This document shows, one piece after another, positions 8,221 to 17,594 of a stretch of DNA of 39,144 nt (position 1 is the stretch's first letter; each line of letters begins with the position of its first letter). The stretch is taken from the NCBI RefSeq assembly GCF_913778135.1, contig NZ_CAJYVU010000130.1, forward strand, positions 1 through 39,144, written 5' to 3'. Origin of the DNA: an uncultured Sphingomonas sp. (lineage in GTDB: Bacteria > Pseudomonadota > Alphaproteobacteria > Sphingomonadales > Sphingomonadaceae). Position numbers and translations under genes: made by a program. The notes beneath the pieces were generated by a model. It ran no database searches. It saw only the letters and a program-made list of their open reading frames with translations, and was not told where the DNA came from.

Positions 8221-8308
8221 TCGATCGCGCGCTTCCGGCTTTGCACTACGCCGTGACTATGGCATGAGTACGAGCATACCGTTTATTCAGAACGTGGAGA
8301 CTGACGCG

Positions 8309-9529
8309 ATGGCGAGCGCCGCCGAACAGACCCGTCCCGCCGATACGAGCGACGACTTCCGCCAGGAAGCGCGCGACTGGATTGCCGCCAACTTCCCCGC
8401 GTCGCTGCGTGGAACCGACAACGCCATGTCCGCAATCGAGGGTCCGGGCCACGAGACACCCGATCAGCGCCAGTGGCGAGAAGTGATGGGCGAGAAGGGC
8501 TGGGGCGTGCCGACCTGGCCGAAGGAATATGGCGGTGGCGGTCTCAACCGGGCACAGGCGCGCATCCTGCAGGAAGAACTCGCGCGCGCCGGTGCCTACA
8601 ATCCGATTGGCGGCATGGGCGTGATGATGTTCGGTCCGACGCTGCTCGAATACGGCACCGAGGAGCAGAAGCGCGAGCACATTCCCGGCATCGTCCGCGG
8701 TGAGGTGCGCTGGTGCCAGGGCTATTCCGAACCGGGTGCCGGGTCCGATCTCGCGAGCCTCCAAACATTCGCGGAGGACCAAGGCGATCACTACGTCGTC
8801 AATGGTCAGAAGACCTGGACCAGCGGTGGACAATGGGCCGACAAGTGCTTCGCGCTGGTGCGCACCGACAAGACGCAGAAGCATGCCGGGATCAGCTTCC
8901 TGCTGATCGACATGGATGCCGAGGGTGTTGAGACCAAGCCGATCCGCCTGATCAGCGGGCAGTCGCCGTTCTGCGAAACCTTCTTCACCAACGTTCGCGT
9001 GCCGAAGGAAAACCTCGTCGGACACGAGGGGCAGGGCTGGACGATTGGCACGCGCCTGCTCCAGCACGAGCGTAGCTCGTTGTCTGGAGGCAGCGGATCG
9101 GCCAGCCGGATGAACGCCGGCAACAGCGTGCCAAGCATCGCGAAGAAGTATCGCGGCACCGACGCGGAAGGGCGCCTGTCCGACGCCGACCTGCGCACGC
9201 GCATCATCAAGCACGAGATGGACCAGCGCGCGTTCGCGCTGACGCTTCGTCGTGCCGCACTTGAGGCGAAGGGTAATGCAGGACCGTCCGCCGCGACCTC
9301 GATCATGAAGAACGTCGGCGCGCGGATCACGCAGGACCGCGCCGAGCTCAACATCGAGATCATGGGGATGCAGGGGCTCGGCTGGGAAGGCGAAGGCTTC
9401 AGTGAGGAAGAGCTGACGCAGACGCGTACCTGGCTGTGGGGCAAGGCGGTGTCGATCTACGGCGGTTCGTCGGAGATCCAGAACAACGTCATCGCCAAGC
9501 GCATCCTGGGCATGCTCGACCATCAGTAA
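8309..9529 (+). CDS. Acyl-CoA dehydrogenase, larger subunit of an adjacent pair
   Basis: This encodes 406 residues with the acyl-CoA dehydrogenase fold: an N-terminal helical domain, the FAD signature WCQGYSEPGAGSDLAS and TWTSGGQWADKC in the middle domain, and a C-terminal helical domain ending YGGSSEIQNNVIAKRILG. At the place where medium-chain enzymes have their catalytic Glu (YEGT) this protein has Gly (YGGS), so the base probably lies elsewhere, as in isovaleryl-type enzymes. A GGAG lies about 12 bases before the chosen ATG; ATG at 8264 is in frame but lacks a ribosome-binding site. It is followed by a shorter, more divergent dehydrogenase gene; such pairs form alpha2-beta2 complexes in sterol and bile-acid side-chain breakdown. 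Confidence 0.88.
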   Translation: MASAAEQTRPADTSDDFRQEARDWIAANFPASLRGTDNAMSAIEGPGHETPDQRQWREVMGEKGWGVPTWPKEYGGGGLNRAQARILQEELARAGAYNPIGGMGVMMFGPTLLEYGTEEQKREHIPGIVRGEVRWCQGYSEPGAGSDLASLQTFAEDQGDHYVVNGQKTWTSGGQWADKCFALVRTDKTQKHAGISFLLIDMDAEGVETKPIRLISGQSPFCETFFTNVRVPKENLVGHEGQGWTIGTRLLQHERSSLSGGSGSASRMNAGNSVPSIAKKYRGTDAEGRLSDADLRTRIIKHEMDQRAFALTLRRAALEAKGNAGPSAATSIMKNVGARITQDRAELNIEIMGMQGLGWEGEGFSEEELTQTRTWLWGKAVSIYGGSSEIQNNVIAKRILGMLDHQ

Positions 9530-9674
9530 TCACGAGGTAGGCGCGGCGGCATTGTACCGTCAGCGTCCGGAGAGGGCCGGGTCGAGGGGGCAAGTGCGGT
9601 AGAACACTTCCTCCTCCCCGGCTTAACTCGCCGACCTTCCATTCAGCGTTGCGACCGCAATCGAGGAACGACAC

Positions 9675-10739
9675 ATGGCCGCTTTGAACGACGAACAGGT
9701 GATGTTGCGCGACATGGCGCGCGAATGGGCCGACAATGAGAGCCCGGTCACCGCCTTCCGCAAGTTGCGCGACGCAGCGCCTGCGACGGGCTTCAATCCC
9801 GAGGCATGGGGTGCGATCGGTCGGATGGGTTGGGGTGGGATCGTCATCCCGGAGGAATTTGGCGGATCGGCGTTCGGCTATCTGTCGCTCGGGCTCGTCG
9901 TCGAACAACTCGGCCGTAATCTCGCCGCCTCGCCGCTGTCGTCGACCGCGGTGGCAGCTAGTGCGATCGTGATGGGCGGGTCCGACAAGGCGAAGCAGGA
10001 GTGGCTGCCCCGGCTGGCGAGCGGAGAGGTGGTCGCGACGCTCGCGATCGACGAAGGACCGACCCACAATCTTTCGGTGCAGGCCAAGGTCACGGACGGA
10101 AAGCTGAGCGGCACCAAGGCGTTTGTCGCAGAAGGTGACGGAGCCGACGCGTTCGTCGTCGCGGCTGATGACGGGCTCTACCTCGTTGCCAAGGGTGACG
10201 GCGTGACTGTCTCCTCGCGTCGCATGGCAGACAGCCGCAGTCATGCCGAGGTGCGCTTCGAACATGCTGTTGCGGAAAAGCTCGGCGGTACCCAGCTGAC
10301 GGCGGCGGTGGCTGATCGTGCAGCCGCGGTGACCGCGGCCGAGATGCTGGGCATGGCGGACAGCGCGTTTCATCAGACGCTCGATTACCTGAAGCAGCGC
10401 GTCCAGTTCGGACAGGTGCTGTCGACCTTCCAGGCGCTCCAGCACCGCATGGCGAAGATGCTGACCGCGATCGAACTGATGCGCTCCACGGTCGAGGGCG
10501 CGCTCGAAGCGATCGATGCCGGCCGCTCCGACATTGACCAGGCGGTCAGCCTTGCCAAGGCGACCGCGGGCGACATCCTGCGGCTCGTAACGCGCGAGAT
10601 GGTGCAATTGTACGGCGGCGTCGGCATGACCGACGAATATGACGCCGGTCTGTACCTGAAGCGCGCCGCCGTGCTGGAGGCGATGTGGGGTAATGCCGCC
10701 CACCACCGCGATCGCTTCGGGCGTCTCAACGATTATTGA
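9675..10739 (+). CDS. Acyl-CoA dehydrogenase, smaller divergent subunit
   Basis: This encodes 354 residues, shorter than a normal dehydrogenase of about 380-400. The N-terminal domain is clear (GRMGWGGIVIPEEFGGSAFGYLSLGLVVE read in parts), and the C-terminal helices carry RVQFGQVLSTFQALQHRMA and LYGGVGMTDEYDAGLYLKR. The middle beta domain is reduced, with no recognisable FAD signature of the SEPxAGSD kind, and the terminal GTSEI-type motif is replaced by VGMTDEYD. These losses fit a beta subunit of a heteromeric dehydrogenase partnered with the upstream gene, from which it is separated by 145 bases. GAGGAA lies 8 bases before the ATG. It could also be a free-standing enzyme of unusual specificity. 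Confidence 0.85.
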   Translation: MAALNDEQVMLRDMAREWADNESPVTAFRKLRDAAPATGFNPEAWGAIGRMGWGGIVIPEEFGGSAFGYLSLGLVVEQLGRNLAASPLSSTAVAASAIVMGGSDKAKQEWLPRLASGEVVATLAIDEGPTHNLSVQAKVTDGKLSGTKAFVAEGDGADAFVVAADDGLYLVAKGDGVTVSSRRMADSRSHAEVRFEHAVAEKLGGTQLTAAVADRAAAVTAAEMLGMADSAFHQTLDYLKQRVQFGQVLSTFQALQHRMAKMLTAIELMRSTVEGALEAIDAGRSDIDQAVSLAKATAGDILRLVTREMVQLYGGVGMTDEYDAGLYLKRAAVLEAMWGNAAHHRDRFGRLNDY

Positions 10740-10756
10740 TCGTGAGGCTAGATAAC

Positions 10757-10774
10757 ACCAATCAAGTAATTGGT
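10757..10774. promoter_or_regulatory. Dyad upstream of the TonB-dependent receptor gene
   Basis: ACCAAT (10757-10762) and ATTGGT (10769-10774) form a perfect inverted repeat with a 6-base spacer, in the AT-richer 148-base gap before the receptor gene. It lies 114 bases upstream of the start codon, suitable for an activator or repressor site. No matching dyad was found at the other promoters of the island. Confidence 0.4.
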
Positions 10775-10887
10775 ACGCGAATAATCACGTTATAGCAGCC
10801 AGACTGTCTTGATCTGATTGGCTCGATCCGATCTACTCGAACATACGGTACGGTGCGCAACAGCGCCGGCCTGAGGGAGAGGATCAG

Positions 10888-13728
10888 ATGACAAAGCACA
10901 TGCTTTTGTCGGCGTGCGCGGCTGCCGCCTTTGTTGTTGCGGGGCAGGCCGCCGCGCAGACCACGCCCGCGGGCGCAGCGGAGGCAGCGCCGGCACAATC
11001 GACGGACAACGTCGAATCGACGCCTGCAGACATCGTCGTGACGGCGCAGGGGCGCGCACAGGCGCTCGCCGACGTCCCGGTCGCGATCTCGGCGGTGAAT
11101 GGGGACAGTCTGGCGCTGTCGGGAGCAAATGACATCAGGCAGCTGAACCAGCTCGCGCCCTCGCTGCTCGTATCCTCGACCGGATCTGAGGCGAACGGAT
11201 CACCGCGCATCCGCGGTATAGGCACCGTTGGCGACAATCCCGGGCTCGAAAGTTCCGTCGTCGTCTTCGTCGACGGCGTCTACCGCTCACGCGCCGGCAT
11301 CGGCCTCAACGAATTGGGCGAGATCGACCGGATTGAAGTGCTGCGCGGACCGCAGGGCACGCTCGGTGGCCGCAACTCGTCGGCTGGCCTCATCAGCATC
11401 GTCAGCGTCAAGCCTGCTTTCACCTTCGGTGCCAATGGCGAGGCGACATACGGCAACTATAATTTCGTACGGCTCGCAGGCGGTGTCACCGGACCGATCG
11501 CGGGCGGCAAGCTCGCCGCGAGACTGGACGGCGTCTACGTCAAGCGCGACGGCTTTTACCGTGATCGCACCAACGATACGCGCATCAACGACCGCGATCG
11601 CTACTTCGTGCGCGGGCAATTGCTGTTCGAGCCGACCAGCGACATCTCGCTGCGGCTGATCGGCGATTATACCAAGCGCAATGAGGCTTGCTGCGCCGCG
11701 ACTTACGTCGATCGGACCGTCAATCCGTATATCGGCAACCTCAACAATCCCGCGACCCCGCTGACGACCGGCCTTGCGACCGGCAACAATATCGTCAACG
11801 TGCTGCGCGACCTCGGGCAGAATTTCGGCGCACTCAACCAGGGCTACAGCCGCAACGTGTCGGTGTCGAAGGGGCGCAGCTACGAGGGCGAAACGCAAGA
11901 TTACGGCTTCTCGGGTCAGCTCGACTGGAAGCTCGGCGACACCAACCTGACGTCGATCACCGCCTATCGCGATTACTACAACACGCAGGGCAGTGACACC
12001 GACTACGGGACAGTAGACATCCTGTACAATGCCGCCGACGGCAACAATCGCCGCGGGTTCAAGACCTTCACGCAGGAAGTGCGCCTGAACGGCAGCCTGT
12101 TCAACGATCGTCTCGACTGGCTGATCGGCGGTTTCTACATCAACGAAAAGTTCAGCGGCAGAAGCAATCTGAAGTTCGGGTCGCAATATGGCCGCTTCGC
12201 TACCTGCCGCATCATTTCGGGCGGCGGTCTGGCCGGCCTTTATGCGCCAAATGCGACCGGCTGTGTCACACCTGGTGCAGGTCCGCTAACCCTCGCTGCG
12301 GTCGGCGGCGCGGATGTCGCCAACGGCTTCGTCACGCTCGATGGGATCAACGATCGCGGATCGACGGTCGATCGTTATCGCCAGAACATGAACAGCTTTG
12401 CGGCGTTCACGCACAACATCATCCACGTGACCTCCAACATCGATCTGACGCTGGGTCTGCGCTACACGACCGAGCGCAAGCGTTTCGCCGCCACCTTCGG
12501 GAACAACAACACCGGCTGCGTTGCGCTTCAGCAGACGTTGACCGACGAGGCGAATATCACTGCGGCGCAGATCGCGGCAACGCCCGCGCTGGCGACGCGC
12601 CGCGCGCTGGCACAGGCGTTGATCGGGTTGGGGTGTCAGGGCAACTCGACCGCAGAGCTGAACGGCGTCAGCATTCGTGACCGGCGATCCGAAAACCAGC
12701 TGACCGGCACCGCGATCCTGTCCTGGAAACCGATTGACGACCTGCTGATCTACGGCAGCTATTCGCGCGGCTACAAGGCGGGTGGCTTCAACTTCGATCG
12801 TTCCGCACTCAAGGCACCGCTGCAACCCGCCAACGGGCAGATCACGACGAGCTTTGCCTCGCTCGGCGGCGCGCAGGCGCTGGTCGGTAACCTCCAGTTC
12901 GATCCGGAGAAGGTCAACGCGTACGAGATCGGCGCCAAGTACGCGACCGGGCCATTTTCCTTCTCGATCGCAGGCTTTCGACAGGAATTTAGCAGCTTCC
13001 AGCTCAACACCTTCGACGGCACGGTGTTCATCGTGCAGAACGTCAACGGCTGCTCGCAGAGCCTGAACGGGGCCGACCGTGACCAGAGCACCTTTGCCGC
13101 CGCGCCCAACTACAACGCCGCCGCGGCCTCGACCGGTGCGTGCGCCAGCGACAACGTCGGTTACGGCGTGGTCTCGCAGGGCGTCGAGTTGGAGGCGACG
13201 TTGGTGCCCGCGCGCGACTTCCGCTTCACCGCGGGCCTGACGTATGCGGACACCAAGTACCGCGATAATCTGGTGGGATCGAACAGCGGTGCCCCGCTCA
13301 ACCAGGCGCTGCGCAAGCTGCCGGGCGACAATCTGTCGAACGCACCGAAGGTAGTCGTCACCGCATCGGCCGCGTGGACGCCCGACATCGGTAACAGCGG
13401 GTGGTCGATGCTGTTCTATGGCGATACGCGTCTGAGCAGCGACTACAACACTGGCTCCGACCTGTTTCCGCAAAAGGAGCAGGATGGTTTTGCGCTGGTC
13501 AATGCACGTGTCGGCATCCGGGCACCTAGTCAGCGCATTTCGATCGAGTTGTGGGCGCAGAACCTGCTCAACAAGAATTACGCGCAAGTCGCGTTCAACT
13601 CGCCGTTCCAGCAGGGTGCCAGCACCGCCAACTTCCAAGATCCGGTCTATCCGGGCGGCCGCCAGTTGTTCTCGCAGTTCCTGGCGGAACCGCGCACCTA
13701 CGGAGTAACGCTCCGCGGTCGCTTCTGA
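10888..13728 (+). CDS. TonB-dependent outer-membrane receptor
   Basis: A 946-residue receptor. The signal peptide is about residues 1-23 (MTKHMLLSACAAAAFVVAGQ followed by AAA). A TonB box is likely at DIVVTA (48-53). The plug domain runs from about residue 55 to 170 with VPVAISAV, the RGIG turn and IEVLRGPQGTLGGRNSSAG, all typical. A 22-strand barrel follows and ends in YGVTLRGRF with terminal Phe. GGAGAGG precedes the ATG. It imports a large or scarce ligand across the outer membrane using ExbBD-TonB energy. It lies among acyl catabolic genes rather than siderophore genes, so the ligand may be an organic carbon source, as for many sphingomonad receptors (inference). A terminator-like hairpin follows. 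Confidence 0.95.
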   Translation: MTKHMLLSACAAAAFVVAGQAAAQTTPAGAAEAAPAQSTDNVESTPADIVVTAQGRAQALADVPVAISAVNGDSLALSGANDIRQLNQLAPSLLVSSTGSEANGSPRIRGIGTVGDNPGLESSVVVFVDGVYRSRAGIGLNELGEIDRIEVLRGPQGTLGGRNSSAGLISIVSVKPAFTFGANGEATYGNYNFVRLAGGVTGPIAGGKLAARLDGVYVKRDGFYRDRTNDTRINDRDRYFVRGQLLFEPTSDISLRLIGDYTKRNEACCAATYVDRTVNPYIGNLNNPATPLTTGLATGNNIVNVLRDLGQNFGALNQGYSRNVSVSKGRSYEGETQDYGFSGQLDWKLGDTNLTSITAYRDYYNTQGSDTDYGTVDILYNAADGNNRRGFKTFTQEVRLNGSLFNDRLDWLIGGFYINEKFSGRSNLKFGSQYGRFATCRIISGGGLAGLYAPNATGCVTPGAGPLTLAAVGGADVANGFVTLDGINDRGSTVDRYRQNMNSFAAFTHNIIHVTSNIDLTLGLRYTTERKRFAATFGNNNTGCVALQQTLTDEANITAAQIAATPALATRRALAQALIGLGCQGNSTAELNGVSIRDRRSENQLTGTAILSWKPIDDLLIYGSYSRGYKAGGFNFDRSALKAPLQPANGQITTSFASLGGAQALVGNLQFDPEKVNAYEIGAKYATGPFSFSIAGFRQEFSSFQLNTFDGTVFIVQNVNGCSQSLNGADRDQSTFAAAPNYNAAAASTGACASDNVGYGVVSQGVELEATLVPARDFRFTAGLTYADTKYRDNLVGSNSGAPLNQALRKLPGDNLSNAPKVVVTASAAWTPDIGNSGWSMLFYGDTRLSSDYNTGSDLFPQKEQDGFALVNARVGIRAPSQRISIELWAQNLLNKNYAQVAFNSPFQQGASTANFQDPVYPGGRQLFSQFLAEPRTYGVTLRGRF

Positions 13729-13754
13729 GGAATTAAATTTAGAACTTTGATACG

Positions 13755-13783
13755 GCGCCGTGTACGAAGGTGCACGGCGCTTT
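13755..13783 (+). terminator. Terminator-like hairpin after the TonB receptor gene
   Basis: A 10-bp stem (arms 13755-13764 and 13771-13780, one G-T wobble) with a 6-base loop is followed by only three T. It lies 26 bases after the stop, so it probably ends the receptor message. Confidence 0.7.
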
Positions 13784-13911
13784 CGGCGTGTTCAAAGACT
13801 ATAGTAGAACAACGTAAGTTATCGTGTTTGTTTGTTGCTGTCGGGTAACATCGCTGGATCGAGTAACTGCTCATCGCTAGCGTGCGGTCGAAAGAGCAGG
13901 AGAGCAGCGCG

Positions 13912-15207
13912 GTGCAAATAAACCGTCCCGAGATCGCCGACACGCTGGCGTTGAAGCGGCGTGGGCTGACGCTGGCATTACTGACGCTGACCTACTTCTT
14001 CAGCTTCATGGACCGGCAGATCCTCGCGATTTTGCTAGAGGCGATCAAGGCGGACCTGAAGCTGTCAGACACGCAACTGGGCCTGCTATCGGGCTTGGTG
14101 TTCGCGATCTTCTACGCGACGCTGGGCATTCCGATCGCGCGTCTTGCCGATCGAACCAGTCGCAAGCGGATCATCGCGATCAGCCTGGCGGTCTGGAGCG
14201 TGATGACCGCGCTTTCGGGCATGGCGCAGAACTTCACGCAATTGATGCTAGCGCGCATCGGCGTCGGAGTGGGCGAGGCGGGCGCGGGTCCGCCTAGTCA
14301 TTCGATCATCGCCGATCTTTACCCGCCCGAGAAGCGCGCGTCGGCAATGGCGATCTATTCGCTCGGTGTGCTGCTCGGCGGCGGGCTGGGCATGATGATC
14401 GGAGGTGTCGTCGCGCACGCGTATAATTGGCGCGTCGCGATGATGGTGGTTGGTCTGCCGGGCGTGATCTTGGCGGCGTTCGTGTGGCTCTTTTTGGCCG
14501 AGCCGCGTCGCGGGCTGTCCGACGCGCAACGTGCGATGGAGGCGCCGGCCGCCATGCCGCCACTGGGCGAAGGTATCGCCGCGATGTGGCGCGATCCGGC
14601 CGCGCTCTACCTGGTTGCTGCGGTGACGCTCACCTCGCTGGTCGGCTATGCGTTGACGGGATGGGGCCCGAGCTACATGCAGCGGTCGCTCGGCATGTCG
14701 ATGCTTGACGTGTCGAAGTACGTGGCGTTGCCGGCCGCAATCATCGGTTCAACCTCGGCCCTGCTCGGCGGTGTTGCGGCCGATCGCGCGGCGAAGCGGC
14801 ACGGGCTCCATGCACAGAGCTGGGTCGTCGCGGTGTTCAAGCTAATCGCTTTTCCCTTCGCGGTCGGCTTCTATTTCGTCGACGATCCCAGGATCGCACT
14901 GGCTAGCTACTTCATCTCGGCGTTGTTCGCCGGCGCCTATCTCGGTCCTTCGTTCGCGCTCATCCAGCATCTCGCGCCAATCAAGCTGCGCAGCGTCTGG
15001 GCGGCGCTGACGCTGCTGGTGATCAATCTGGTGGGGCTGGGGCTGGGGCCGTTCCTGGTCGGACGGTTGAGCGACGCGATGCAGCCGACCTACGGCGCGC
15101 AGTCGCTACGCTGGGCGATGCTGTGCGTGGCACTTCTGACGCCGGTCGCGAGTTATGCTTATTGGCGCGCAGGCTCACTGATGAAGCAGTCGAGTGACAG
15201 GAAATGA
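13912..15207 (+). CDS. MFS transporter, spinster-like family
   Basis: A 431-residue inner-membrane carrier with about 12 membrane helices. The N-terminal pattern LTYFFSFMDRQILAILLEAI and LSDTQLGLLSGLVFAIFYA followed by GIPIARLADRTSRKRII is typical of spinster-type MFS proteins common next to catabolic genes. I use GTG at 13912 because AGGAG lies about 9 bases upstream; an in-frame GTG at 13882 has no ribosome-binding site. It is separated from the TonB receptor gene by a terminator-like hairpin, so it probably has its own promoter. It may carry the substrate across the inner membrane after receptor uptake; the direction and substrate are not determined. Confidence 0.88.
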   Translation: MQINRPEIADTLALKRRGLTLALLTLTYFFSFMDRQILAILLEAIKADLKLSDTQLGLLSGLVFAIFYATLGIPIARLADRTSRKRIIAISLAVWSVMTALSGMAQNFTQLMLARIGVGVGEAGAGPPSHSIIADLYPPEKRASAMAIYSLGVLLGGGLGMMIGGVVAHAYNWRVAMMVVGLPGVILAAFVWLFLAEPRRGLSDAQRAMEAPAAMPPLGEGIAAMWRDPAALYLVAAVTLTSLVGYALTGWGPSYMQRSLGMSMLDVSKYVALPAAIIGSTSALLGGVAADRAAKRHGLHAQSWVVAVFKLIAFPFAVGFYFVDDPRIALASYFISALFAGAYLGPSFALIQHLAPIKLRSVWAALTLLVINLVGLGLGPFLVGRLSDAMQPTYGAQSLRWAMLCVALLTPVASYAYWRAGSLMKQSSDRK

Positions 15208-15290
15208 TTGCCACCGCCTCAAATTGATTATTTCATTTCGGGAAAGGTAATGATAGCATACCTGTTCATCACTGCTGGGGGGCGGGGGCG

Positions 15291-16130
15291 ATGAGCGAAG
15301 CAATACTACCGGTTCAATATTGGCGACCAAGCGCGGCGCTGGCGCCGTACGTCACGGGATATCACTCCTATCACGCGGCCTTACCGCCAGGGCTCACGTT
15401 GCAGGATGTGTTCCTGCCGGGCTGGGCATCGATCCGCATCTCTCTGCGCGAAAGCTTGTCCTGGTCGCTGCGCATGGGTGCGCGCACGTTCAATCCGGTC
15501 CCGAACGCGGCGCTCGTCGGTCCGACCAATTGTGCGGGCCATTTGTCGACGCAGGGAGGGACGATCGTCGGCGTCAGCCTCAAGCCGCTCGGCTGGGCGC
15601 AGATCTTCGGGGGCGACGTGTCCAAGCATGCGAACCGGGTAACCCCGCTCGCGCAACTCGATGCCGGTGCCAACCAATTGCGCGAGTTGTTGCAGGAGAG
15701 TGACTGCCCCAACGAGGTGTTCGATCGCTGGCTCGAAGCGCGATTGCACCGTCGTCCACCTGCCGATCCACGCATCGGCAAGTTGTTCGACGTGCTTGAA
15801 GAAGGACGGGAGAGCCGCATCGATGTGATCGCGGAGATGCTGGATACCAGCCCGCGTTCGCTCGCCACGATGACGCGGTACAATTTCGGCTTCACGCCCA
15901 AATTACTGCTGCGCAGAACCCGCTTCCTCCGTGCGCTCAGCGCGATGCTCATCGATCCCGGGTCAAGTTCGACGGTGTTGCAGGCGACGGGTTATTATGA
16001 CCGCTCGCATTTTCTACGCGATAGCCACCTATTCCTGGGTTCTTCGGTTCGCGACTTTATGCGCCGGCGAGGTCCGCTGAACCAGATCGCGCTGCGCGTG
16101 CGCGAAAAGGTGCTCGGTTCTCCCGTGTGA
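15291..16130 (+). CDS. AraC-family transcriptional regulator
   Basis: A 279-residue DNA-binding protein. The C-terminal third has the AraC double helix-turn-helix: RIDVIAEMLDTSPRSLATMT, then the second helix pair around VLQATGYYDRSHFLRDSHLF, where a tyrosine-aspartate-serine-histidine run takes the usual FxDQSHF place. The N-terminal part (1-150) is a sensor domain of the type PVQYWRPSAALAPYVTGYHS with VFLPGWASIRISL, likely a cupin-like ligand pocket. GGGGGCGGGGGCG abuts the ATG as a G-rich ribosome-binding site. It is a plausible activator of the neighbouring transport or catabolic genes. No operator was identified. Confidence 0.88.
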   Translation: MSEAILPVQYWRPSAALAPYVTGYHSYHAALPPGLTLQDVFLPGWASIRISLRESLSWSLRMGARTFNPVPNAALVGPTNCAGHLSTQGGTIVGVSLKPLGWAQIFGGDVSKHANRVTPLAQLDAGANQLRELLQESDCPNEVFDRWLEARLHRRPPADPRIGKLFDVLEEGRESRIDVIAEMLDTSPRSLATMTRYNFGFTPKLLLRRTRFLRALSAMLIDPGSSSTVLQATGYYDRSHFLRDSHLFLGSSVRDFMRRRGPLNQIALRVREKVLGSPV

Positions 16131-16265
16131 CGCTTGGGAGCGTTCACCCGTTGGCATCAATGACAGTCAGGTAGTGATCCGAGGGCGCCGGGCGGGAGAG
16201 CCGCTTGCCTGTATTGCACCACTCGCCGGCTCGCAGGGGCGATTGCGACACGCCTCTTTGCGCGC

Positions 16266-17501
16266 CTAATCTTCCAAGGCGCGGTCGTCGAACATGCCGA
16301 ACATGAGCGTCGACGCGTAAAGCGTCACTGCGCGGTCGCGCGGCATCGACCAGGCCCATTTCCGCATGTCGAAGGCGGCGTTGAGGAACGCCATCATCGC
16401 TTGAGCCGCAATCAGGCTGTCGACCGAGCGGATCGTCCCCTCGGCGATACCGTCGGAGATCGTTCCCGCGAAACGCCGGGCGATGCGGTTCGAGCGCTCC
16501 ACCATTGCGTCGCGCGCCTCGTACGGCAACCCACTGAGTGCCGTCGTCCGCAGCAGCGAGCCGTGCTCGGAGAACTGAACGTCGAGCAGCGCCGCAACCG
16601 TGTCGGACAATCGCTGCCACTGCGAACCGCCGCGCTCGTCAGCTTGGCGCTGCGCCGCCGCAATCGTATCAAAGCTGCGCCGATAGCAGGCGGCGACCAG
16701 ATCGTCCTTCGCGTCGAGATGATGGTAGAAGCTGCCCTTGGTGACGTTCAGCTCCGATGCGATGCGCTGGACGCTGGCGCCGCGGTAACCCAATTCGTTG
16801 ATCAGGCGTGTTGCTGCCAGCAGGAATGCTTCGCGCCCCGGCATCGAGTCGTCGTGGGTGAGTGCGATCGGCTGCGGCGCCCAGCGTGCGCTCGGGCCCG
16901 TAATACCGTGGCGAAAGATGTCGATCAGGCGGTTACACGCACGCGGCCACTGGTCGGGATCGTAGCGTGGCAACCATACCGGCATCCAGAACGTGTTCTC
17001 GAGAAGTACGTGCGCGCGCGCACTCGCCAAGTCTGTGTGCACGCGACTGCCGGGCTGACCCCACAGGTTGCGTGTGCGCCGGAACACCTCGCGCCATCCC
17101 GTCATCAGTCTGGACCGCACCGGATCCTCGGTGGCACGCAGGTCGGAGAGGACCGCGAACGGTTTTTCCTCGTCGGACTCGATCCGGGCGAGGCGCGCCA
17201 TGTTGAGTTTCAGGTATGCCTCAACCCGCTCGGCCGGCGTGTCGGCACGCATCGCCTCGTCGAGCATGCGCAGGAGATAATCGAGCGTATATTCAAACGC
17301 GGCGGCCGCGAGATCTTCCTTGCGTTTGAAATAATAAGTGACGCTGGTCGTGTTGAGGCCCACACGCCGCGCCACGTCGGCGAAGGTCATGCCCTTCGCG
17401 CTCTGTTCGTTGATCGCTTCGGCAGCAGCGGCCAGGATTGCGTCACGCTTCTCGCGGAAACGTCGCGTGCTGGTAGTTTCTTCGGCTCTGGCGTCCCCCA
17501 T
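16266..17501 (-). CDS. Tandem double TetR-family regulator
   Basis: This encodes 411 residues, about twice the usual TetR length. Two complete units are fused head to tail. The first helix-turn-helix (about 14-77) reads GMTFADVARRVGLNTTSVTYYFKRKEDL in parts, with its own ligand domain to about 215. The second (about 223-282) reads ASVQRIASELNVTKGSFYHHL and is followed by a second ligand domain. The single polypeptide therefore carries the two DNA-binding heads that TetR dimers normally assemble. The start ATG at 17499-17501 has only a weak AGAAAG upstream; upstream frames to 17645 overlap the promoter. It diverges from the ACAD11-like operon, over a region with nested dyads, and probably represses that operon until a CoA ester or acid binds (inference). 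Confidence 0.9.
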   Translation of the reverse strand: MGDARAEETTSTRRFREKRDAILAAAAEAINEQSAKGMTFADVARRVGLNTTSVTYYFKRKEDLAAAAFEYTLDYLLRMLDEAMRADTPAERVEAYLKLNMARLARIESDEEKPFAVLSDLRATEDPVRSRLMTGWREVFRRTRNLWGQPGSRVHTDLASARAHVLLENTFWMPVWLPRYDPDQWPRACNRLIDIFRHGITGPSARWAPQPIALTHDDSMPGREAFLLAATRLINELGYRGASVQRIASELNVTKGSFYHHLDAKDDLVAACYRRSFDTIAAAQRQADERGGSQWQRLSDTVAALLDVQFSEHGSLLRTTALSGLPYEARDAMVERSNRIARRFAGTISDGIAEGTIRSVDSLIAAQAMMAFLNAAFDMRKWAWSMPRDRAVTLYASTLMFGMFDDRALED

Positions 17502-17594
17502 CTTTCTGACTGTAGCAAAAGCTTTTCGAAGAAACAGTCCCTTTATGCGGGTGTGGCCGATCCTCGCGCTCGAAGGTTCATTTGTCTGAAACAG

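Noticed and set aside
8246..9523. Long open minus-strand frame of 425 codons opposite the acyl-CoA dehydrogenase
   Set aside because: Shadow of the real gene; composition biased and no family motif.
12286..13638. Long open minus-strand frame of 450 codons opposite the TonB receptor gene
   Set aside because: It is antisense to an unmistakable receptor gene, has no domain I recognise, and long antisense frames are expected in GC-rich DNA.
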